From contig CAJWFY010000072.1 in the NCBI GenBank assembly GCA_913031655.1, positions 1-7,268 on the forward strand: DNA of 7,268 bases, in the 5' to 3' direction. The position numbers were made by a program, and so were the translations under genes. Position 1 is the stretch's first letter, and each line of letters begins with the position of its first letter. The notes beneath the pieces were generated by a model. The model was given only the letters and a program-made list of their open reading frames with translations, ran no database searches and was not told where the DNA came from. This document shows, in pieces, positions 1 to 7,169 of this stretch. The DNA comes from an uncultured Flavobacteriaceae bacterium. Its GTDB lineage: Bacteria; Bacteroidota; Bacteroidia; Flavobacteriales; Flavobacteriaceae.

Positions 1-599
1 ATAGTCAATTTGATCTTGGAGCATTAAAAATTACAACTGATAAATTTTATAGAATCAATGGAGGGTCTGTTCAAATTGAGGGAGTAAAAAGTGATATTGT
101 AATACCTAACAGTTATTCGTTTTTAGAAATTGGAGAAAGTGATGAAAAAAATCCTTTAAACTGGGATCAAATTGATCCTGCAGCTTATAATGTATGGAAT
201 GGTTACTTTAACTTTAAAGATGTAATAGATGATGGTAATGATAGAATAAATGAAAGTGGATTAGCTTCTTTGATTAATGAAAATGCAAAGTGGATAGCTT
301 CTAAAAGAGATTTAAAATCCTTTTCGTTAAATTATAATTCATTTAAAAAAATGCAAACAACAGACAAGGATTATCTTTCGAAGTTTGATAAAATTAAAGA
401 CTATAAAAATGATTTAATATTCGATTTATTAACTGACGAGAAAAAACCTTTAGATAAATCAAATGAATTATTAGAAAGAAGGAAAAAATGGCACTCTAGT
501 TTACAGTCTGACTTTTATTTAAATGAAAGTATAAATGTGCTTTTAAATTTAAAATCAAAAAATATTGAAGTAAAAAAAATACTTGCTAAAATTGATTAA
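1..599 (+). CDS. prc: Tail-specific protease Prc/Tsp, C-terminal fragment (5' end outside window)
   Basis: This is the last 198 codons of a carboxy-terminal processing protease (peptidase family S41). Such enzymes degrade or trim periplasmic proteins from their C-termini with a Ser-Lys dyad. The open frame starts at base 3 and continues from the left edge. Its first 35 residues are the end of the protease core (DKFYRINGGS, then GVKSDIVIP), which closely match the E. coli Prc stretch around KFYRVNGGST and GVTPDII. The rest, with NPLNWDQIDPA near residues 50-59, SLNYNSF, a charged middle and a final DFYLNESINVLLNL segment, matches the helical C-terminal domain of long Prc proteins (DUF3340 type) rather than short CtpA enzymes. 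The PDZ domain and catalytic residues lie outside the window, so activity cannot be judged. The TAA stop overlaps the permease ATG by one base (TAATG), which suggests co-transcription and translational coupling. Confidence 0.93.
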   Translation, partial: SQFDLGALKITTDKFYRINGGSVQIEGVKSDIVIPNSYSFLEIGESDEKNPLNWDQIDPAAYNVWNGYFNFKDVIDDGNDRINESGLASLINENAKWIASKRDLKSFSLNYNSFKKMQTTDKDYLSKFDKIKDYKNDLIFDLLTDEKKPLDKSNELLERRKKWHSSLQSDFYLNESINVLLNLKSKNIEVKKILAKID

Positions 600-1675
600 T
601 GTTAACAAAGAAATTTAGTTTTATTAAGAAATACTTTGGTATACTTCTTTCTTGTTTTTTTATATTTTTTTGTTTTATAATCTCACTTTTTTCATATTTT
701 TTTATTCCTGATAATTCTGAGTACTCAAATCAAATGCACCTACCGATACACTCTAAGCCTCCAGGTTTTAGTATAAATATTATTTCAGTTCCAAACAATT
801 CAGCTGATGATCAATTTTTTATGAATCTTTTTTTTGGAAATAAATTTCCAGACCAAGAAGTGTTAATTGAAAATTACAAACTAACTGATGATGGAATTGA
901 ATATGAGGATTATGAAAAAAATTTAGAAAAAAATTTTATTTCTTATAATTTATTCCCTAATAATTTAAGCACTAGCGAAATTGAAAATAAATATATTAAC
1001 AAGAGAAGTTTTTTATTTGGAACTGATAGTTTTGGAAGAGATGTGTTTGGAAGGGTAATGTTAGGCACGAGGGTTTCTTTGTTTATTGGAATTATTGCTG
1101 TTTTTATATCACTTTTAATAGGATTGTCAATTGGTTTAATAAGTGGTTATTATGGTGGGTTAATTGACAAGCTATCCATGATGGTTATTAATATATTTTG
1201 GTCGATACCAACATTGCTATTAGTAATAGCAATTTCACTTGCTTTAGGGAAAGGTTTCTGGCAAGTTTATGTAGCAGTAGGCTTGACCATGTGGGTTGAA
1301 GTTGCTAGAGTAGTTAGGGGACAAGTTATTTCTGAAAAGAATAAGGACTATATAACAGCTGCGAAAGTTTTAGGGTTTTCAGACTTCAGAATTTTTTGTA
1401 ATCATTTAATTCCAAATATTATTGGTCCAATTCTAATAATTTCTGCTGCTAATTTTGCATCTGCTATTTTAATTGAAAGTGGATTAAGTTTTTTAGGAAT
1501 TGGCACTCAACCTCCAATGCCAAGCTGGGGGTCAATGATAAAAGATAATTATCAATATATAATTTTAGGCAAAGCTTACTTAGCTGTTATACCTGGAATT
1601 GCAATTATGTTACTTGTAACTAGTTTTATGTTTTTGGGAAATAATTTAGGCGATTTATTTGGGCGAAAAAATTAG
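599..1675 (+). CDS. ABC transporter permease, DppC/OppC/YejE type
   Basis: This 358-residue inner-membrane permease belongs to the peptide/opine/nickel class of ABC importers. Residues 13-35 form the first membrane helix. A polar, probably periplasmic stretch follows (about 36-140), then the family hallmark GTDSFGRDVFGRV (141-153) and about five more helices to residue 348. The cytoplasmic EAA loop that docks on the ATPase is clear at 251-274 (YITAAKVLGFSD, then HLIPNI). SGLSFLGIG (294-302) and PMPSWGSMI (306-314) are also typical of the DppC side of the pair. Gene number and family fit an oligopeptide or dipeptide importer, but the substrate cannot be read from the sequence. The ATG at 599 overlaps the protease stop and sits just before the first helix, so the start is convincing. 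No DppB-type partner, ATPase or binding protein is in the window. The TAG stop lies one base from the stop of the convergent rodA. Confidence 0.92.
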   Translation: MLTKKFSFIKKYFGILLSCFFIFFCFIISLFSYFFIPDNSEYSNQMHLPIHSKPPGFSINIISVPNNSADDQFFMNLFFGNKFPDQEVLIENYKLTDDGIEYEDYEKNLEKNFISYNLFPNNLSTSEIENKYINKRSFLFGTDSFGRDVFGRVMLGTRVSLFIGIIAVFISLLIGLSIGLISGYYGGLIDKLSMMVINIFWSIPTLLLVIAISLALGKGFWQVYVAVGLTMWVEVARVVRGQVISEKNKDYITAAKVLGFSDFRIFCNHLIPNIIGPILIISAANFASAILIESGLSFLGIGTQPPMPSWGSMIKDNYQYIILGKAYLAVIPGIAIMLLVTSFMFLGNNLGDLFGRKN

Positions 1676-1676
1676 T

Positions 1677-2930
1677 TTACCATTTGCTGGTTCTTTGAGA
1701 ATCTAGTTTGATATAAATAGAGAACAAAATAATAAACCCAATTAAGCTAGAACCTCCGTAGCTTAGAAAAGGTAAAGGAATTCCTATAGTTGGTACCAAT
1801 CCAAGCACCATTCCTATATTGATAAAAAAATGACTGAATAGTATAGTGACAGTAGAGTAGGTGTATATTTTATTAAATAAATTCCTTTGTAGTTCTGCTC
1901 GTTTAGAGATCCTAATCATCAAATAAGAAAATAGTAATATTACAATACTAGCTCCTAAAAATCCCCATTCTTCTCCAACAGTTGAGAATATGTAATCGGT
2001 ATGTTGTTCCGGAACAAAATCTCCTCTTGTCTGAGAACCTTTTAAGAATCCTTCGCCAGAAATCCCTCCAGAAGCAAATGCAATTCTAGATTGATTGGTA
2101 TTATAGCCAATCCCTCTATTGTCTTGTTGTAATCCCATTACAATATTGAACCGATCTCTATGATGCTGTTCAAATATATTATTAAAAATGAAGTCAACAG
2201 AAAAAGCAAAAACAGAAAAAACAAAACTATAAATCAGAATTTTTTTAATTAACTTTTTATTTGATCTCATAAAAAAAACTAATGCAATAGATATAAATAA
2301 AATTGCTAATATTATTATTTGTTTGCTGAAAAATATAGTTAGAAAAAATAAAATAATGAATCCAATAAATAGATTGAGATAGATTGAAGGAAGCCCTACT
2401 TTATAAAAAACTATAAAAAAACTTAAAAATATTAAAGTTGTGCCAGGGTCCGGCTGAAGTATAATTAATATTATTGGTATTAAAATAATTAAAAAAGAAT
2501 AAAATTGAGTTTTAATTGTTTTAATATTAACATTAAGCTCACTTAAAAATTTTGCTAAAGCTAGAGCAGTTATTGGTTTTGCAAATTCGCTTGGTTGAAT
2601 TCCGAATCCAAAAACTTGATACCAGGAAGTTGCTCCTGAAATATTTTTTCCAAATATAAAGAGTCCTATTAATGACAGGATTGATAAAACATATAAAATA
2701 CTTGAAAACTTCTCAAAGAATTTGAAGGGCAATGATTGAATTAAAAGAAATGTAATTATGGATATAAAAACAAATAAACATTGTTTTCCAAAGGGGTTTT
2801 TTAATGAAAATGCATTTTCGATTAAGTCAGTATGAGTTGCTGAGTATATATTAATTAATCCTAATAAAACTAATAGACTTAATATTGCTAAACTAATCCA
2901 GTCTATTTTTTTTATATTTATTTCATTCAT
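1677..2930 (-). CDS. rodA: Rod-shape SEDS peptidoglycan glycosyltransferase RodA
   Basis: A 417-residue polytopic SEDS protein that polymerises lipid II into glycan strands for side-wall growth, working in complex with PBP2. About ten hydrophobic helices are visible. Conserved SEDS signatures are present: IQPSEFAK (111-118), LQPDPGT (158-164), the loop SRIAFASGGISGEG (281-294), VPEQHTDYIF (306-315), GEEWG (319-323), NIGMVLGLVP (371-380) and GIPLPFLSYGGSS (383-395). Asp312 in HTD aligns with the essential aspartate of E. coli RodA (Asp262), so catalysis should be intact. The length is greater than E. coli RodA (370), with a long hydrophobic and basic middle around 165-250. RodA rather than FtsW is chosen because of the mre operon context and the adjacent PBP2 gene. 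The ATG at 2930 overlaps the mrdA stop by eight bases (ATGAATGA). It is the last gene of the operon, and its TAA stop meets the convergent permease gene with no terminator space. Confidence 0.96.
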   Translation of the reverse strand: MNEINIKKIDWISLAILSLLVLLGLINIYSATHTDLIENAFSLKNPFGKQCLFVFISIITFLLIQSLPFKFFEKFSSILYVLSILSLIGLFIFGKNISGATSWYQVFGFGIQPSEFAKPITALALAKFLSELNVNIKTIKTQFYSFLIILIPIILIILQPDPGTTLIFLSFFIVFYKVGLPSIYLNLFIGFIILFFLTIFFSKQIIILAILFISIALVFFMRSNKKLIKKILIYSFVFSVFAFSVDFIFNNIFEQHHRDRFNIVMGLQQDNRGIGYNTNQSRIAFASGGISGEGFLKGSQTRGDFVPEQHTDYIFSTVGEEWGFLGASIVILLFSYLMIRISKRAELQRNLFNKIYTYSTVTILFSHFFINIGMVLGLVPTIGIPLPFLSYGGSSLIGFIILFSIYIKLDSQRTSKW

Positions 2931-4785
2931 TTATTTTAAAATTAGATTTTAAATAAGGTTTTCGATATTCATTAATTAAATTTCCGTTATAAATGTATTG
3001 TTCAAGATAATTTCTGTTGATTTTTTCATTTAAATACTTTTCCATCATAAGACTTGCAATTGGAGCTGCCCATCTTGTTCCCCAATAACCATTTTCAATA
3101 AACACTGCAATAGCAATTTTAGGGTCATCTTTTGGAGCAAACCCAATAAAAACAGAATGATCAGTTAATTGAAGACGCTTACCATTAATTTTAATAAAGT
3201 TTTCTGAAGTCCCAGTTTTACCTACTACTTTAATTCCTTTTATTTTAGCATTTTGTGCGGTACCCTTTTCAATTACATTATACATCCCTTCAATTACTTT
3301 TTCAAAGTGAATCGAATCGATTGTTGTATAATTTTTTATTTTGAATTTTTCGTTTATATCATTATTACTAATTTTTTTTACTAAATGAGGAGTTTTAAAC
3401 CAACCTCTATTTGCAATTGCTGCACTTAAATTTGCTAACTGCATTGGAGTTGTAAGTATTTCGCCTTGACCAATTCCATTTGAAATAGTTGTAGCTGCTT
3501 TCCACCCTCCCTTTGGATACCATTTATTATAATATTTAGAATCTGGAATCAGACCAGGTCTTCCAGTGGGATGATCATAGCCTAAAAAATTTCCAAATCC
3601 AAAACTACTAACATGCTTCTTCCAATTGTCCATTCCTATTGAAGAGCTAGGAAACTTTTCAATGGATTGCTTATATATATTTGCAAAATAGGTGTTACAG
3701 GAATTATAAATTGCTTTGTCTAAATTATTTATTGTTCCAATATTACAATGACATTTCATAAACCTTCTGCTAGAGTAATAATGTCCTTGATTGCAATATA
3801 TAATGGTTTTATCGTTTATAACATTTTCTTGTAGTGCAATTAATGCGTTTACCAATTTAAATGTAGATCCTGGGGGATATTGTCCTTGCAATCCTCTGTC
3901 AAATAATGGTTTTCCTATTGTGTCATTTTTTAAATTGATATAATTTTTAGATCTGTCTCTTCCTATTAATAAATTAGGATCAAACGTAGGAGCGTTAACA
4001 AGTGCTAATATTTCTCCTGAACTAGGCTCAATCGCAATTATACTGCCGTATTTATTTATCATTAAAGAGTCGCCATAAGTTTGTAAATTATAATCTATGG
4101 TCAAATTGATGTCATTAGCAAGCTTATATAATGTATCGTAAATGCCTTGTTTATAAGAACCTGTAATTCTATTAAATTTATCTTTTTGATAGTAGTTTAC
4201 CCCTTTTAGTCCCCTTAATTCTTTTTCATAAGCTTTTTCAATTCCTTGCCTACCAATTAATTCACCTGATTCATAATATGTGTTATCACTTATTTCGTAG
4301 TCATTAACTTCACTTATGTAACCTAAAATATTTGAAGCAGAATTTAAAAGATAATTCCTGTTTGATTTTCTTTGAATACTAAACCCTTTGTATTTCCATA
4401 ATTTTTCCTGAACAATTGCGTAATCAGATTTAGAAATTTGAGATAAAAAAACAGAAGATTTGATTCTTGAGAATTTTTTTGCTTTATTAATTTTTGTAAT
4501 TAAAGTTTTTTTATCAATTTTCAATATTCTACAAAATTCAATCGTATCTATTTCTTTTAAATCTTTAGGCACGATCATTAAATCATAATAAGGCTCATTT
4601 TCAACTAGTAACTTATTATTCCTGTCAAAAATATACCCTCTGTCTGGATAATTGTAAACTCTTTGAACTGAGTTTTTGTTTGATAGCTGTACATCATCAA
4701 TATTTATCAATTGCACCCAGAATAATCTTAAAATAAAAATTATAGTTGATAAAATAATTAATATTGGAAGTAATCTATTTTTCAT
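2923..4785 (-). CDS. mrdA: Penicillin-binding protein 2, elongasome transpeptidase
   Basis: A 620-residue class B penicillin-binding protein (E. coli PBP2 has 633) that cross-links peptidoglycan made by RodA. One N-terminal membrane anchor (about 5-24) is followed by the pedestal domain, with PDRGYIFDRN (47-56) and GRQGIEKAYEKELRG (178-192), and then the transpeptidase domain. All three active-site motifs are present: S307-T-F-K310 with the acylated serine in YPPGSTFK, S362-C-N364, and K523-T-G525. Other family blocks are GGWKAATTISNGIGQGE (426-442) and HSVFIGFAPKD (543-553). Residues 331-347 hold C331, H335, C345, H346 and C347, and C363 sits inside the SxN motif, a possible metal site near the active site. 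The ATG at 4785 overlaps the end of mreD by 11 bases, and the TGA stop overlaps the rodA start. The pairing with rodA and the mre genes separates it from FtsI (PBP3). Confidence 0.97.
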   Translation of the reverse strand: MKNRLLPILIILSTIIFILRLFWVQLINIDDVQLSNKNSVQRVYNYPDRGYIFDRNNKLLVENEPYYDLMIVPKDLKEIDTIEFCRILKIDKKTLITKINKAKKFSRIKSSVFLSQISKSDYAIVQEKLWKYKGFSIQRKSNRNYLLNSASNILGYISEVNDYEISDNTYYESGELIGRQGIEKAYEKELRGLKGVNYYQKDKFNRITGSYKQGIYDTLYKLANDINLTIDYNLQTYGDSLMINKYGSIIAIEPSSGEILALVNAPTFDPNLLIGRDRSKNYINLKNDTIGKPLFDRGLQGQYPPGSTFKLVNALIALQENVINDKTIIYCNQGHYYSSRRFMKCHCNIGTINNLDKAIYNSCNTYFANIYKQSIEKFPSSSIGMDNWKKHVSSFGFGNFLGYDHPTGRPGLIPDSKYYNKWYPKGGWKAATTISNGIGQGEILTTPMQLANLSAAIANRGWFKTPHLVKKISNNDINEKFKIKNYTTIDSIHFEKVIEGMYNVIEKGTAQNAKIKGIKVVGKTGTSENFIKINGKRLQLTDHSVFIGFAPKDDPKIAIAVFIENGYWGTRWAAPIASLMMEKYLNEKINRNYLEQYIYNGNLINEYRKPYLKSNFKINE

Positions 4786-5296
4786 TTTGAATAAATAAAT
4801 AAATGAATGTAGAACAAAAAATAAAAGATAATATAGAAGTATTGATTGTCTTTGTGAAAATCAAAGTCAAGTGATTTAATGAAAAAGCCTCTAACGAAAA
4901 TATCAAGAGATGATGTAAGAAAATCATAATAAATAGATAAATAATTTTTTGATATATAGATGAATCTGCTAGGTAGTGTTTTATCATTTTCACACCTCTA
5001 GGGTCAAAAAAAGAACCAAAAACGAAATTTAAAATGTATGGCCTTATGAACGCTATTGATAAACATGCAGCAGCATTTATGCCATAAGAGTTTGTGAATA
5101 AGTCTAAAGTAATTCCAAAAGCAAAACTCGTTAACAGGAATATAATTCTGTTAATTTTAATGGGAAAGATTAATATAAAAACCAAGCATATATATGGGTC
5201 ATATATTCCAAATAAATCAAACTTACTAAAAACAAATCCTTGTATTAGAACTAATAAAATAAATCTTGTAATAATAGAAAAGTATAAATTATTCAT
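4775..5296 (-). CDS. mreD: Rod shape-determining protein MreD
   Basis: A 173-residue, very hydrophobic inner-membrane protein with about five or six membrane helices, the usual size for MreD (about 160-175). The most recognisable part is GITLDLFTNSYGINAAA (61-77), the MreD pattern of a G-x-x-x-D-L helix end followed by G-hydrophobic-x-A, then a conserved arginine in FIRPYIL (83-89). MreD is thought to link MreC and cytoplasmic MreB to RodA-PBP2; it has no known catalytic role. Sequence similarity in this family is low, so the call rests strongly on its place between mreC and mrdA. The ATG at 5296 lies inside the mreC end (shared ATGAATAA, eight bases), and its TAG stop lies 11 bases inside mrdA. 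The last codons contain a short ATTT tandem repeat. Confidence 0.93.
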   Translation of the reverse strand: MNNLYFSIITRFILLVLIQGFVFSKFDLFGIYDPYICLVFILIFPIKINRIIFLLTSFAFGITLDLFTNSYGINAAACLSIAFIRPYILNFVFGSFFDPRGVKMIKHYLADSSIYQKIIYLFIMIFLHHLLIFSLEAFSLNHLTLIFTKTINTSILSFIFCSTFIYLFIQNEK

Positions 5297-6101
5297 TGAC
5301 TTTTTCTTTTAATTGATTTATTTCAGTTTTGAAAACACTTAATATTAAATACACATCTCTAATACTTGACATATCGTTATGCGGCATAATTTCAAGTCTT
5401 AAATAATTGTCTAAATTTTTATTATACTCTATTTTAGAAACTAAACCTATTTTGATGTTTTCTGGAAATATTGCAGACATACCACCAGACACTATGCTGT
5501 CGCCAACTCTAATTTTAGCTGTTTTAGGAATATCTTTAAGTAAAAGTATTTCTTTATCTAACCCTTCCCACTCTATGCTTCCAAAATGAGAAGTTCTTTT
5601 TATTTTTCCATTAATTTTTGAATTTATATTTAGTAATGACATAACAGAAGAATAATTTTCTGAAACTTCATTTACAATACCTATAATTCCTTTAGAGCTA
5701 GTAACACCCATTTCTTTAATAATCCCATCTTTGCTTCCTTTATTTATTACTAGATAGTTTTTTAGCAATGAAATATTATTTGAAATGACTTTAGCATCAG
5801 TATAAATGAATTCTTGTTTTAAAAAAGTACTATCTGTTTTTTTGAGTTTAAATTTTTGTAGTTCATTTTTTAATTTAATATTTTCTTTAGTTAGTGTAGT
5901 GTTGTATTCTTTTAGTTTTATGTATTCGTTAATAGAAGAATATTCTTTTAAAATATCGTTAACTATATTGTTGGATAATTTTAAAATTTTAGATTTATGG
6001 AAGTAATTAGAATCTATTATTAAATAAAGAGAAAAGAGCAACAGAATTAAGAAAACTAAAACATCTTTTTTTTTTAAGATGCTATCAATGATTCGTTGCA
6101 T
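5289..6101 (-). CDS. mreC: Rod shape-determining protein MreC
   Basis: A 270-residue bitopic membrane protein that scaffolds the elongasome from the periplasmic side and activates PBP2-RodA. In order: a short basic cytoplasmic end with KKK (10-12), one membrane helix (about 13-29), a Leu/Lys/Glu-rich predicted coiled coil (about 44-88, with LTKENIKLKNELQKF at 70-84), then the two beta-barrel lobes of MreC. Conserved segments are VINKGSKDGI (118-127), GVTSSKGIIGIV (132-143), VGDSIVSGGMSAIFPENI (199-216) and KIGLVSKIE (217-225). The length fits the family. The ATG at 6101 lies 9 bases after the mreB stop; a weak GGTGA lies about 14 bases before it, inside the mreB end. An A10 run occupies codons 9-12 on the coding strand. 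The C-terminus overlaps the mreD start by eight bases. Confidence 0.95.
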   Translation of the reverse strand: MQRIIDSILKKKDVLVFLILLLFSLYLIIDSNYFHKSKILKLSNNIVNDILKEYSSINEYIKLKEYNTTLTKENIKLKNELQKFKLKKTDSTFLKQEFIYTDAKVISNNISLLKNYLVINKGSKDGIIKEMGVTSSKGIIGIVNEVSENYSSVMSLLNINSKINGKIKRTSHFGSIEWEGLDKEILLLKDIPKTAKIRVGDSIVSGGMSAIFPENIKIGLVSKIEYNKNLDNYLRLEIMPHNDMSSIRDVYLILSVFKTEINQLKEKVNE

Positions 6102-6110
6102 AATAATAAA

Positions 6111-7139
6111 CTATTTCACCAAGACACTTTTATACCTTTCTATGTTTTTTAAAGCTATTCCAGTCCCTCTCACAACTGCTCTAAGCGGATCTTCAGCAAT
6201 AAACACCGGTAAGTCTGTTTTTTTAGAAAGCCTCTTATCTAAGCCTCTAAGCATAGATCCTCCACCAGCTAAGTAAATCCCCGTATTATATATATCTGCA
6301 GCTAGTTCAGGTGGAGTTTGAGAAAGAGTTTCCATTACTGAATCTTCAATTCTTACAATTGATTTATCTAGTGCTTTAGCAATTTCTCGATAAGATATTA
6401 GAGTTTCTTTAGGTTTACCTGTTAATAAATCACGCCCCTGTACTGACATATCATCTGGAGGAGATTCTAGTTCTTCAGAAGCAGAGCCTATTGTAATTTT
6501 AATTTTTTCAGCAGTCCTTTCTCCAATAAATAAATTATGTTGTGTTCTCATATAGTAAATGATATCCCCAGTGAAAACATCTCCAGCTACTTTAACAGAT
6601 TTATCACATACTATTCCAGATAAAGCAATTACTGCAATTTCTGTTGTTCCTCCTCCTATATCAACAATCATATTTCCTTTAGGTTGCATAATATCTACGC
6701 CAATTCCTATTGCCGCAGCCATAGGCTCATGTATTAAATAAACTTCTTTTCCATTAACTCTTTCAGCAGATTCTCTTACCGCTCTCATTTCAACTTCAGT
6801 AATTCCAGAGGGAATACATATGACCATTTTTAAAGATGGAGTAAAAAACTTTTTCTTTAAAGAAGGAATGCTTTTAATAAGCAAACTGATCATTTGTTCA
6901 GATGCATTAAAATCTGCAATAACACCATCCTTAAGAGGACGGACTGTTTTAATGTTTTCATGTGTTTTGCCTTGCATTAAGCTAGCTTCAGTCCCAACGG
7001 CGATAATTTTATCAGTTCTTTTATCAATTGCTACAATTGAAGGACTATCAACGACTACTTTATCATCATGAATAATTAGAGTATTGGCTGTGCCAAGATC
7101 AATTGCAATAGATTCAGTCCAAAAGTCAAAAAATGCCAT
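6111..7139 (-). CDS. mreB: Rod shape-determining actin-like protein MreB
   Basis: A 342-residue bacterial actin homologue (typical length about 335-350) that polymerises in an ATP-dependent way on the inner membrane and positions the cell-wall elongation machinery. The nucleotide-binding motifs are intact: phosphate-1 IAIDLGTANT (11-20), phosphate-2 IVDIGGGTTEIAV (158-170) and the adenosine motif YLAGGGSMLRGLD (289-301). HEPMAAAIG (137-145) carries the conserved glutamate E138, near the expected catalytic position. GERTAEKIKITIGSA (206-220) is a classic MreB block. The N-terminus (MAFFDFW) is short and aromatic, which could serve as the membrane-touching end in place of a longer amphipathic helix; that is inference. 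The ATG at 7139 is the only sensible start, since DLGTANT follows at residue 14. It is the first mre gene, 30 bases after purH. Confidence 0.98.
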   Translation of the reverse strand: MAFFDFWTESIAIDLGTANTLIIHDDKVVVDSPSIVAIDKRTDKIIAVGTEASLMQGKTHENIKTVRPLKDGVIADFNASEQMISLLIKSIPSLKKKFFTPSLKMVICIPSGITEVEMRAVRESAERVNGKEVYLIHEPMAAAIGIGVDIMQPKGNMIVDIGGGTTEIAVIALSGIVCDKSVKVAGDVFTGDIIYYMRTQHNLFIGERTAEKIKITIGSASEELESPPDDMSVQGRDLLTGKPKETLISYREIAKALDKSIVRIEDSVMETLSQTPPELAADIYNTGIYLAGGGSMLRGLDKRLSKKTDLPVFIAEDPLRAVVRGTGIALKNIERYKSVLVK

Positions 7140-7169
7140 AATTTTATAGATTATTACAAGTTAATAAAT
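7140..7169. other. purH-mreB intergenic gap, no clear promoter
   Basis: These 30 A/T-rich bases are the only gap between purH and mreB. On the minus strand the sequence has TAACTTG and then A-rich bases up to the ATG. This is only a loose resemblance to the Bacteroidota -7 element TAnnTTTG, and there is no convincing -33 element at the right distance. No Shine-Dalgarno motif and no hairpin terminator after purH are visible. The gap therefore suggests read-through from purH, although a promoter inside purH cannot be excluded. Confidence 0.5.

Noticed and set aside
270..599. A separate 109-codon gene starting at TTG 270
   Set aside because: The same frame is open from base 3, and its upstream translation matches Prc continuously, so the TTG is an internal leucine codon.
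651..712. Series of T-runs resembling terminators or promoter UP elements
   Set aside because: They encode the Phe-rich first helix of the permease (TTT codons) and no hairpin precedes them.
2923..2925. Possible alternative genetic code with TGA as tryptophan
   Set aside because: TGA ends mrdA at the position expected from the family length and overlaps the rodA start, while tryptophans elsewhere use TGG.
5094..5312. 72-codon plus-strand reading frame opposite mreD/mreC
   Set aside because: It is antisense to firmly called genes, lysine/isoleucine/asparagine-rich as expected from AT-rich DNA, and has no start signal or domain.
5407..6276. Further 60-66 codon plus-strand frames opposite mreC and mreB
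   Set aside because: Short antisense frames over conserved coding sequence with no independent support.
6820..7071. 83-codon plus-strand reading frame opposite mreB
   Set aside because: It is the antisense of a highly conserved mreB region, with no recognisable protein features; it reflects codon bias on the real strand.
7140..7169. Bacteroidota-type promoter before mreB
   Set aside because: TAACTTG is only a partial match to TAnnTTTG, and no -33 element at proper spacing could be seen.
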